In this document: positions 1 through 7,040 of the stretch, piece after piece | Position numbering within the stretch: the first letter of the stretch is position 1 | How the letters are laid out: the number at the start of each line of letters is the position of its first letter | Assembly (NCBI RefSeq): GCF_007990755.1 | Contig: NZ_BJXA01000007.1 | Coordinates: 111,244-175,243 of the forward strand | DNA from: Nocardia ninae NBRC 108245 | GTDB lineage: Bacteria > Actinomycetota > Actinomycetes > Mycobacteriales > Mycobacteriaceae | Reading direction: 5' to 3' | Length of the DNA stretch: 64,000 nucleotides | Position numbers and translations under genes: made by a program | The notes under the pieces: generated by a model | Told to the model about the DNA's origin: nothing | The model's input: only the letters and a program-made list of their open reading frames with translations | The model's database searches: none

Positions 1-542
1 GATTCGACCGTGCCGGTGACGTCGCGCAGCGCGTAGAGCCGCTTGTCGGCTGGTGCGAGATCGGCACCCGCCGCGCACACCACCGCGCCGATCGCGGGGT
101 CGGCGAGGATCTCGCGCATGCGCGGCACCGAGACGTCGGCCTGCCAACCTGGAATGGCTTCCAGCTTGTCGAGCGTGCCACCGGTGTGCCCGAGCCCGCG
201 CCCGGACAGCTGCGGCACCGCGGCGCCGCAGGCCGCGACCAGCGGTGCCAGCGGCAGCGTGATCTTGTCCCCCACCCCGCCGGTCGAATGCTTGTCGACG
301 GTCGGGCGCGGCAGATCGGTGAAGTCCAGCCGACTGCCCGACGCGATCATCGCGCCGGTCCAGCGCGCCGTCTCCCGCCGCGTCATCCCGCGCCACACGA
401 TCGCCATCGCCAGCGCCGACATCTGTTCGTCGGCCACCGCTCCCCGGGTGAAGCCATCGACCACCCAGTCGATCTGCGCGTCCGACAGCTCGCCGCCGTC
501 CCGCTTGGTCGTAATGATCGAAACCGCGTCCAGTGCCGTCAC
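1..542 (-). CDS. deoA: Thymidine phosphorylase, N-terminal part (runs off left edge)
   Basis: Phosphorolysis of thymidine and deoxyuridine to the base and deoxyribose-1-phosphate in pyrimidine salvage. About 180 N-terminal residues are present; the rest lies left of the window. Visible family signatures are ITTKRDGGELSD near the N terminus, the segment MSALAMAIVWRGM, the phosphate-binding loop TVDKHSTGGVGDKITLPL, and SGRGLGHTGGTLDKLE. I chose the GTG at 542 because an upstream ATG in another frame stops at once and the reading frame matches the family only from here. In mycobacteria deoA directly follows cdd on the same strand. Here two small plus-strand genes lie between them, so deoA may have its own promoter in the roughly 100 bp before the start. 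Confidence 0.93.
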   Translation of the reverse strand, partial: MTALDAVSIITTKRDGGELSDAQIDWVVDGFTRGAVADEQMSALAMAIVWRGMTRRETARWTGAMIASGSRLDFTDLPRPTVDKHSTGGVGDKITLPLAPLVAACGAAVPQLSGRGLGHTGGTLDKLEAIPGWQADVSVPRMREILADPAIGAVVCAAGADLAPADKRLYALRDVTGTVE

Positions 543-641
543 ATTCGCCAGTCTGGCATGAGAACCGAGCCAAGTCTGGTTCTTGTCGGACAGGTTCGAT
601 AGCCTCACCGCATCAATCTTTCGAGGGGCTAGGGGGCATCA

Positions 642-875
642 ATGACATCCGCACACATCGACCGCCGCGTGGGGAAGCTCGAAGCGCCGGTGGCCGACAT
701 CGAGGACACGCACGGCGACGCGCTGTACGACCTGAAGCGGGAGGTCTGCGAAGTCAGGATCGTGCAGAAACGCAGCTTCGCGCTGCTCTTGGAGTACATC
801 GGCATCCCGCCGAACCGCGTAGCAGAGATCACCACCGCGGCCGAAGTCGACGCGGCACTCGACGCGGACTGCTGA
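642..875 (+). CDS. Small hypothetical protein, first of a tandem pair
   Basis: 77 residues, not assigned to a known family. The first 50 residues look helical and heptad-like (RRVGKLEAPVADIEDTH). The C terminus EVDAALDADC is shared with the next gene. A purine-rich AGGGGGC lies just before the ATG, a plausible ribosome site. It and the next ORF are related in protein and DNA (same start ATGACATCC, shared DIEDTH, GIPP and DAALDADC), so they arose by tandem duplication. They sit antisense to the deoA-cdd pair. No signal peptide or membrane segment. The duplication and ribosome site favour a real gene; function unknown. Confidence 0.6.
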   Translation: MTSAHIDRRVGKLEAPVADIEDTHGDALYDLKREVCEVRIVQKRSFALLLEYIGIPPNRVAEITTAAEVDAALDADC

Positions 876-883
876 CGCCGACG

Positions 884-1153
884 ATGACATCCATACACAT
901 CGAACACCGTGTGGCGATGCTGGAGACACGGGTCACTGACATCGAAGACACGCACAGCGAGTCGCTCTACCAACTCACCAGAAGTAGTGCTGGCTGCCGG
1001 ATCGAGACCGGCAGGCTGATCGACCACGCCAACAGCGTGAGTCGAGCTTTCACGCTGATCATGGAACGGCTGGGGATTCCACCGATCCAGTTCCCGCCGG
1101 TGGCTCGTGCCACCGAAGCCGAGATCGACGCGGCGCTCGACGCGGACTGCTGA
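884..1153 (+). CDS. Small hypothetical protein, second of a tandem pair
   Basis: 89 residues, paralogue of the preceding gene and about 12 residues longer, with an insertion in the middle (around RLIDHANSVSRAFTLIMERLG). Shared blocks are the start MTS.HI, RV..LE, DIEDTH, L.QL-like spacing, GIPP and EIDAALDADC. Only 8 bp separate it from the stop of the first copy and its own Shine-Dalgarno is poor, so translation is probably coupled. The stop lies 12 bp from the end of the convergent cdd. A short coiled coil is plausible; function unknown. Confidence 0.58.
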   Translation: MTSIHIEHRVAMLETRVTDIEDTHSESLYQLTRSSAGCRIETGRLIDHANSVSRAFTLIMERLGIPPIQFPPVARATEAEIDAALDADC

Positions 1154-1165
1154 AGCCTGCGCCGG

Positions 1166-1567
1166 TCACACCTGGCCGGCGTCCAGGTCGTCGGGGCCGA
1201 AGGCATGGGGTAGCAAGTCGCGGAGCGGAACGGGTCCGTCCTTGTGGTCGACCAGAAGGTCGGGTCCACCGTGTTCGTAGAGGAGTTGGCGGCAGCGCCC
1301 GCAGGGCATCAGAATTTCGCCGCGGGAATCGGTGACCGAGATGGCCAGCAACCGGCCGCCCCCGCCCGAATGCAAGTTACCGACGAGTACACATTCGGCA
1401 CACAGGCCCAATCCATATGAGACATTTTCCACATTGCAACCGCTCACAATTCGGCCGTCGGCGCTGAGAGCCGCCGCACCGACCGGAAACCGCGAGTACG
1501 GCGCATAGGCGTTGTGCATAACTTGAATCGCGTTGTCGTGCAGGGATTTCCAGTCGATTTGCGACAT
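1166..1567 (-). CDS. cdd: Cytidine deaminase
   Basis: Zinc-dependent deamination of cytidine and deoxycytidine to uridine forms in pyrimidine salvage. 133 residues, the usual size for the homotetrameric type. Zinc ligands and catalytic Glu are visible as Cys56-Ala-Glu58 and PCGRC with Cys89 and Cys92; the substrate segment NVENVSYGLGLCAE is intact. The frame is open further upstream, but the ATG at 1567 follows an AGAGG ribosome site and begins the conserved domain. It is divergent from sdhC across about 280 bp, the same arrangement as in mycobacteria. Confidence 0.96.
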   Translation of the reverse strand: MSQIDWKSLHDNAIQVMHNAYAPYSRFPVGAAALSADGRIVSGCNVENVSYGLGLCAECVLVGNLHSGGGGRLLAISVTDSRGEILMPCGRCRQLLYEHGGPDLLVDHKDGPVPLRDLLPHAFGPDDLDAGQV

Positions 1568-1844
1568 CGGGAACCTCTTCTGGAGCAAGCCGAACCAGGC
1601 CGTGCGGGGCCCTCGCAGGAACCCTTCACACATCAAGAAAGGTAAACCTAACCCGCCAGACTGTAGCGCAACGCACGGCACGCCGAATTAGTTCCGGCAA
1701 ACCTAGAGGATTAGAGTCCAGAACAGATCGGTTCAGGTTCCCGGCAGCGGGCCGCAGCGCAGCCACCTGGGCATTTGCGCCCAACGCAGCCGGCCTCGGA
1801 TCAATGAACCGGGTCCATCAACGACGTTGGAGGCACCGCACTCT
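1568..1844. promoter_or_regulatory. cdd/sdhC divergent intergenic region
   Basis: 277 bp between two divergent starts, so it must hold promoters for both cdd and the sdh operon. It is visibly less GC-rich around 1630-1730 than the flanking genes. A GGAGG at 1829-1833 lies 11 nt before the sdhC ATG. I could not assign a convincing -35/-10 pair or operator. Confidence 0.5.
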
Positions 1845-2243
1845 ATGACCACGATAGAAGCTCCGGCACAGCCGAAGCGGAAGACGCTGTACCGAGGCGA
1901 CCCTGGCATGTGGTCCTGGGCGCTGCACCGGATCACCGGTGTCACCATCTTCTTCTTCCTCTTCGTGCACGTCTTGGATACCGCGCTGGTCCGGGTCAGC
2001 CCGGACACCTACAACCGGGCCATCGAGACCTACAAGAGCCCCATCGTCGCGCTGATGGAAATGGGACTGGTCGTCTGCGTCCTGTTCCACGGATTCAACG
2101 GCGTCCGCGTGATCCTGATCGACTTCTGGGCCAAGGGCCCGAAGTACCAGCGCGTGATGCTCTGGGTCGTTCTCGCGGTGGTGTTCGTGCTGGCCGCGCC
2201 CGCGATCGGGCGCATGTTCTTCTACTTGTTCACGGAGCACTGA
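1845..2243 (+). CDS. sdhC: Succinate dehydrogenase cytochrome b556 subunit
   Basis: Membrane anchor of complex II; with SdhD it binds heme b and passes electrons from the iron-sulfur subunit to menaquinone. 132 residues with three hydrophobic helices. The motif MWSWALHRITGVTIFFFLFVHV carries the Ser, the Arg and the His residues expected around quinone and heme. A TTG at 1827 is in frame, but that codon lies within the ribosome site of the ATG at 1845, which I take as the start. First gene of sdhCDAB; unlike the other junctions in the operon, 82 bp separate it from sdhD. Confidence 0.94.
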   Translation: MTTIEAPAQPKRKTLYRGDPGMWSWALHRITGVTIFFFLFVHVLDTALVRVSPDTYNRAIETYKSPIVALMEMGLVVCVLFHGFNGVRVILIDFWAKGPKYQRVMLWVVLAVVFVLAAPAIGRMFFYLFTEH

Positions 2244-2245
2244 CA

Positions 2246-2329
2246 ATGAGCGCGCGAAGCGAGCGAACAATTAACACAGCCGCCTGTGCGGTCATGCCGG
2301 CACCGAGCGTCAGCGAGGTAGAGGCATGA
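2246..2329 (+). other. 80-bp insertion / 27-codon mini-ORF between sdhC and sdhD
   Basis: The segment starts 2 bp after the sdhC stop. It contains an ATG-initiated 27-codon frame (MSARSERTINTAA...) whose TGA overlaps the sdhD ATG as ATGA. The 8-mer ATGAGCGC occurs at 2246-2253 and again at the sdhD start, 2326-2333, so the extra DNA is bracketed by a direct repeat 80 bp apart. It contains a small dyad, CACAG-CCGC-CTGTG, at 2275-2288. I think a small dispersed repeat inserted at the sdhD start is likelier than a real gene; from memory, similar sequence recurs between genes in Nocardia, which I cannot verify here. Confidence 0.5.
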
Positions 2330-2757
2330 GCGCACCTGTTCTCGGTAAGTCTTACGACAGGCCGGCCAGCTTGGACTCGCCGCGCTCGCCACGTGCCCGC
2401 GCGAACAACAATTTCGAGAAGTACGCGTGGCTGTTCATGCGCTTCTCCGGCCTGCTGCTGATCATTCTGGTGCTCGGCCACATGTCGATCATGCTGCTGC
2501 TCGACGGCGGCGTGAAGCGGCTCAACTTCGGCTTCGTCGCCGGCCGCTGGGCCAGCCCGTTCTGGCAGCTGTGGGATCTGTCCATGCTCTGGCTGGCCCA
2601 GCTGCACGGCGGCAACGGCCTGCGCACGGTGATCGCGGACTACTCCCGCAAGGACTCGACTCGATTCTGGCTGAACACGCTGCTGGCCATCTCGATGATC
2701 CTGATCCTGGCCGTCGGCACCTACGTCATCTTCACCTTCGACCCCAACATCAGTTAG
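2326..2757 (+). CDS. sdhD: Succinate dehydrogenase hydrophobic membrane anchor subunit
   Basis: Second membrane anchor of complex II. 143 residues: a polar N-terminal stretch of about 35, then three transmembrane helices. His in LVLGHMSIMLLLDGG is the probable heme ligand, and AQLHGGNGLRTVIADYS is the conserved turn before helix three. It precedes sdhA by 15 bp, with GGAACAGG before the sdhA start. Its own ribosome site, GAGGTAGAGGC, lies in the inserted segment upstream, so that insertion has not removed translation signals. Confidence 0.93.
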   Translation: MSAPVLGKSYDRPASLDSPRSPRARANNNFEKYAWLFMRFSGLLLIILVLGHMSIMLLLDGGVKRLNFGFVAGRWASPFWQLWDLSMLWLAQLHGGNGLRTVIADYSRKDSTRFWLNTLLAISMILILAVGTYVIFTFDPNIS

Positions 2758-2772
2758 GAACAGGCCACTCCG

Positions 2773-4539
2773 ATGAGTGAATCGCGGATTCAGGAGCATC
2801 GCTACGACGTCGTGATCGTCGGTGCCGGTGGCGCCGGCATGCGCGCGGCGATCGAGGCAGGGCCCCGGGCGCGCACCGCCGTCCTGACCAAGCTCTACCC
2901 GACCCGCAGCCACACCGGCGCGGCGCAGGGTGGCATGTGCGCCGCACTGGCGAATGTCGAAGAAGACAACTGGGAATGGCACACCTTCGACACCGTCAAG
3001 GGTGGCGACTACCTGGTGGACCAGGATGCCGCGGAGATCATGGCCAAGGAGGCCATCGACGCGGTGATGGACCTGGAGAAGATGGGCCTGCCGTTCAACC
3101 GGACCCCCGAGGGCAAGATCGACCAGCGCCGCTTCGGTGGGCACACCCGCGACCACGGCAAGGCGCCGGTGCGCCGCGCGTGTTACGCCGCCGACCGCAC
3201 CGGCCACATGATCCTGCAGACGCTGTACCAGAACTGCGTCAAGCACGACGTGGAGTTCTACAACGAGTTCTACGTGCTCGACCTGGTGATGAGCGAGACC
3301 GACCGCGGTCAGGTCGCGACCGGCGTGGTGGCCTACGAGCTGGCCACCGGCGACATCCACGTCTTCCACGCGAAGTCGATCGTGTTCGCCACCGGCGGCT
3401 CGGGCCGGATGTACAAGACCACCTCGAACGCGCACACGCTGACCGGCGACGGCATGGCGATCGTGTTCCGCAAGGGTCTGCCGCTGGAGGACATGGAGTT
3501 CCACCAGTTCCATCCGACAGGCCTGGCCGGGCTCGGCATCCTCATCTCCGAGGCCGTCCGCGGCGAGGGCGGCATCCTGCGCAACGCCAGCGGCGAGCGG
3601 TTCATGGAGCGCTACGCCCCCACCATCAAGGACCTCGCGCCGCGTGACATCGTCGCCCGCTCGATGGTGCTCGAGGTGCTCGAGGGCCGCGGCGCCGGAC
3701 CGAACAAGGACTACGTCTACATCGACGTGACCCACCTCGGCGCGGACGTGCTCGAGGAGAAGCTGCCCGACATCACCGAGTTCGCCCGCACCTACCTCGG
3801 TGTCGACCCGGTGACCGAGCTGGTTCCGGTCATGCCGACCTGCCACTACGTGATGGGCGGCATCCCCACCAAGATCCGCGGTGAGGTGCTGCGCAACAAC
3901 ACCGACGTGGTGCCGGGCCTCTACGCGGCCGGTGAGTGCGCGTGCGTCTCGGTGCACGGCTCCAACCGCCTCGGCACCAACTCGCTGCTCGACATCAACG
4001 TGTTCGGCCGCCGCGCGGGTATCGCCGCTGCGGAGTACGCGCACCGCACCGAGTTCGTGGAGATGCCGGAGCAGCCGGCGCGGATGGTGCAGGACTGGCT
4101 GGCGCTGATCCTGTCCGACCACGGCAACGAGCGGGTGGCCGACATCCGCACCGAGCTGCAGTACACGATGGACATGAACGCCGCCGTGTTCCGCACCGAG
4201 GACACCCTCAAGCAAGCCCTCACCGATATCCACGTGCTCAAGGAGCGCTACAGCCGGATCACGGTGCAGGACAAGGGCAAGCGCTACAACAGCGACCTGC
4301 TCGAGGCCGTCGAGCTCGGCTTCCTGCTCGAGCTGGCCGAGGTCACCGTCGTCGGTGCGCTCAACCGGAAGGAATCGCGCGGCGGCCACGCCCGCGAGGA
4401 CTACCCGGACCGCGACGACGTGAACTTCATGCGGCACACGATGGCCTACAAGGAGAGCCCGGATCTCATCTCGGATATCCGCCTCGACTTCAAGCCGGTG
4501 GTGCAGACCCGTTACGAGCCGATGGAGCGTAAGTACTGA
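2773..4539 (+). CDS. sdhA: Succinate dehydrogenase flavoprotein subunit
   Basis: Catalytic subunit that oxidises succinate to fumarate in the TCA cycle and hands electrons to SdhB. 588 residues, full length. N-terminal Rossmann motif VVIVGAGGAGMRAA for FAD; RSHTGAAQGG with His47, the covalent FAD attachment site; HPTGL and the arginine-rich HGSNRLGTNSLLD of the active site; C-terminal HAREDYPDRDD typical of the family. The stop overlaps the sdhB ATG by one base (TGATG), which couples the two catalytic subunits. Confidence 0.98.
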   Translation: MSESRIQEHRYDVVIVGAGGAGMRAAIEAGPRARTAVLTKLYPTRSHTGAAQGGMCAALANVEEDNWEWHTFDTVKGGDYLVDQDAAEIMAKEAIDAVMDLEKMGLPFNRTPEGKIDQRRFGGHTRDHGKAPVRRACYAADRTGHMILQTLYQNCVKHDVEFYNEFYVLDLVMSETDRGQVATGVVAYELATGDIHVFHAKSIVFATGGSGRMYKTTSNAHTLTGDGMAIVFRKGLPLEDMEFHQFHPTGLAGLGILISEAVRGEGGILRNASGERFMERYAPTIKDLAPRDIVARSMVLEVLEGRGAGPNKDYVYIDVTHLGADVLEEKLPDITEFARTYLGVDPVTELVPVMPTCHYVMGGIPTKIRGEVLRNNTDVVPGLYAAGECACVSVHGSNRLGTNSLLDINVFGRRAGIAAAEYAHRTEFVEMPEQPARMVQDWLALILSDHGNERVADIRTELQYTMDMNAAVFRTEDTLKQALTDIHVLKERYSRITVQDKGKRYNSDLLEAVELGFLLELAEVTVVGALNRKESRGGHAREDYPDRDDVNFMRHTMAYKESPDLISDIRLDFKPVVQTRYEPMERKY

Positions 4540-5312
4540 TGACTGCCGTACTCGAGAAGACACCCCCGGCCAAGCCCGCCCCGGTCCCCGAGGGCTCGGT
4601 GATGATCACCGTCAAGGTCGCCCGGTTCAATCCGGAGGACGACAAGGGCGCGCACTGGGAGTCGTTCCAGGTGCCGGTCCTGCCGACCGACCGTTTCCTC
4701 AACGTGCTCATCTACATCAAGTCCTACCTCGATGGCACGCTCACCTTCCGGCGCTCCTGCGCGCACGGTGTGTGTGGCTCCGACGCGATGCGGATCAACG
4801 GCGTGAACCGGTTGGCCTGCAAGGTCCTGATGAAGGACATGCTGCCCAAGGGCGGTAAGTCCATCACCATCTCCGTCGAGCCGATCCGCGGACTGCCCGT
4901 GGAGAAGGACCTCGTGGTGAACATGGAGCCGTTCTTCGACGCGTTCCGTGCCGTGAAGCCGTACCTGATGACCTCGGGTAACGAGCCGACCCGCGAGCGC
5001 ATCCAGAGCCAAGCCGACCGCGCCCGCTTCGACGACACCACCAAGTGCATCCTGTGCGCCTGCTGCACCACCTCCTGCCCCGTGTACTGGAGCGACGGCA
5101 GCTACTTCGGCCCGGCCGCGATCGTGAACGCCCACCGCTTCATCTTCGACAGCCGCGACGAAGGCGCCCGCGAACGCCTCGACATCCTCAACGACGTCGA
5201 AGGTGTCTGGCGCTGCCGCACCACCTTCAACTGCACCGACGCCTGCCCCCGCGGCATCGAGGTCACCAAGGCCATCCAAGAAGTCAAGCGCGCACTCCTG
5301 TTCGCCCGCTGA
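4539..5312 (+). CDS. sdhB: Succinate dehydrogenase iron-sulfur subunit
   Basis: Electron wire between SdhA and the membrane anchors. 257 residues. The plant-type [2Fe-2S] ligands are Cys74, Cys79, Asp82 (in CGSD; Asp in place of the third Cys is normal in several SdhB) and Cys94. The C-terminal half has CILCACCTTSCP for [4Fe-4S] and CTDACPRGIE for the [3Fe-4S] cluster. Last gene of the operon, followed at once by a strong hairpin terminator. Confidence 0.98.
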   Translation: MTAVLEKTPPAKPAPVPEGSVMITVKVARFNPEDDKGAHWESFQVPVLPTDRFLNVLIYIKSYLDGTLTFRRSCAHGVCGSDAMRINGVNRLACKVLMKDMLPKGGKSITISVEPIRGLPVEKDLVVNMEPFFDAFRAVKPYLMTSGNEPTRERIQSQADRARFDDTTKCILCACCTTSCPVYWSDGSYFGPAAIVNAHRFIFDSRDEGARERLDILNDVEGVWRCRTTFNCTDACPRGIEVTKAIQEVKRALLFAR

Positions 5313-5327
5313 CCTTCCCCGGCACCC

Positions 5328-5363
5328 GAAGGCCGTCCGCATCGAAAGATGCAGGCGGCCTTC
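5328..5363 (+). terminator. sdh operon terminator
   Basis: A 16-bp stem (GAAGGCCGTCCGCATC and its partner, one mismatch and one G-T pair) closed by a GAAA tetraloop, 15 bp after sdhB. There is no T tract, as is common in high-GC actinobacteria. Confidence 0.8.
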
Positions 5364-5514
5364 GCCGTTCGCACCCACCCGACTGACGCCTGCCAACTAA
5401 TGGCACCGACGTTTCATCGATCGCGAGTCCACACTCATCCAGCGGTCGCTGCGCGACGAATAGTTTCTGGCGTGATTGATTCGGTACGCCGCGATTGAGT
5501 CGACAGGGGTATGA

Positions 5515-7023
5515 ATGTTCAGCTGGCCCAGCGGAAGCAGCCCATCGGCACGAGCCTCGATTCGGCTTGGGGTGGTCGCCGCGATGCTCTTCGTTGCCGG
5601 AGGCGGTGCGGTCCACGCCGAGTCGAATCCGGGGTTGGACCGGTTCTACAAGCAGTCGCTGGACTGGGGTTCGTGTGACGAGTACGCGGGCGGTGCGGGG
5701 TTGAGTGCCGCGGGGATCGAGTGCGCGCGGGTAACCGTGCCCATCGATTACGACAGGCCCGACGGACCTACCGCTCGGATCGCGATCTCGCGGCTGCGGG
5801 CCGATGGTGCGCGCGTCGCCTCGGTGCTGACCAATCCGGGCGGACCGGGCGCCCCAGGACTGGATTTTCCGCGCCGATTGGCCGAAAAGTCCGCGTTGGC
5901 GCAACGGTTCGATGTCATCGGGGTCGACGTGCGCGGACTCGGCGCATCGACACCTAAGGTCGAGTGCCTGACTTCCGACGAATTTCGGGCACAGCGACAA
6001 GACCTCGATATCGACACGTCGCCGATGGGTATCGCGCAGACCGAGTGGGAGCACGCCGACTATGCCGCGAAGTGTGTGCAGCGCACCGGTCTCGACATGC
6101 TCGGCCACGTCGGAACCACAGAGGTCGCCCGCGATTTCGATGTCATCCGCGCCGTACTCGGTGACGAGAAGCTGACCTACTTCGGTGGCTCCTATGGCAG
6201 CAAGCTCGGCGCAGCCATCGCGGAGATGTTCCCGAACCAGGTGCGCGCGATGGTCCTGGACGCGGCTATGGATCCTGCGGCGGACTTCCTCGATCCTCGG
6301 TACGCAGTGGCGGGCTTTCAGCGAGCATTCGATGCCTACGCGGCCGACTGCGCCGAGCACCCGGGCTGCCCACTCGGCGCTGACGCGACAACCGGACTGC
6401 GAAACCTGCTCAACCCCTTGATCAAGCGACCCGCCGACACCGCCGATCCGCGCGGGCTCGCCTATCCTGACGCGCTCGAAGCGGTGACCGGTTTGTTGTA
6501 CAGCGAACAGACCTGGCCGGTGCTTACCAAGGGCCTGGCCGAGCTGGCGCAGGGACGCGGCGACACCTTGCTGACTGTCGCGGACAAGTGGGCAGACATT
6601 GCCGACACCGACCTGCACAACGCGGTGAAGTGCCTCGATGGGTTTCGGCATACCGATCGCGCCGCCGCCGCTGCCGCCGACCGCCGGGCCCGCGAAGCCG
6701 CGCCGGCCTTCTTCGACGGCCCCGGCACCGGCCAGGCACCGTTGGGCCTTTGCGCCTTCTGGCCGGTACCACCGACCTCTCTGCCCCATGTGCCTGCGGT
6801 ACCCGGCTTGCCGAAGACCGTGGTCGTAGCCACGACCGGCGATCCGGCCACTTCCTATGCGGGCGGGCGCAAGCTGGCCGAATATCTCGGCGCCGCACTG
6901 ATCACCAACACCGGTTTCGTGCACGGCGCCGCGTTGCACGGCGATTCGTGCATCGATGGCCCGGTACTGACGTATCTGATCGACTTGGTCCCGCCCGCGG
7001 ACATCACCTGCGGAGGTAACTGA
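5515..7023 (+). CDS. Secreted alpha/beta hydrolase with TAP-like C-terminal domain
   Basis: Exported serine hydrolase of the tripeptidyl aminopeptidase-like group (the family of Streptomyces SlpD/TAP and mycobacterial Hip1). 502 residues. N-terminal signal peptide with a probable cleavage after VHA near residue 37. Nucleophile elbow GGSYGS with Ser226; acid Asp443 in TTGDPATS; His470 in HGAALHGDSC. An oxyanion-type NPGGPGAPGLDF segment precedes them. It is a close paralogue of the lipoprotein at 15664-17199, with the same motifs in the same order, but lacks a lipobox, so it should be released rather than membrane-anchored. Substrate unknown; peptidase or esterase are both possible. Confidence 0.85.
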   Translation: MFSWPSGSSPSARASIRLGVVAAMLFVAGGGAVHAESNPGLDRFYKQSLDWGSCDEYAGGAGLSAAGIECARVTVPIDYDRPDGPTARIAISRLRADGARVASVLTNPGGPGAPGLDFPRRLAEKSALAQRFDVIGVDVRGLGASTPKVECLTSDEFRAQRQDLDIDTSPMGIAQTEWEHADYAAKCVQRTGLDMLGHVGTTEVARDFDVIRAVLGDEKLTYFGGSYGSKLGAAIAEMFPNQVRAMVLDAAMDPAADFLDPRYAVAGFQRAFDAYAADCAEHPGCPLGADATTGLRNLLNPLIKRPADTADPRGLAYPDALEAVTGLLYSEQTWPVLTKGLAELAQGRGDTLLTVADKWADIADTDLHNAVKCLDGFRHTDRAAAAAADRRAREAAPAFFDGPGTGQAPLGLCAFWPVPPTSLPHVPAVPGLPKTVVVATTGDPATSYAGGRKLAEYLGAALITNTGFVHGAALHGDSCIDGPVLTYLIDLVPPADITCGGN

Positions 7024-7040
7024 GGCAGGACCATCTCCAG

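Noticed and set aside
2230-4563. A 777-codon minus-strand frame opposite sdhD-sdhA
   Set aside because: It is the shadow of the sdh genes: their products are recognised in full, and the antisense translation is His/Val/Arg-rich low complexity without motifs.
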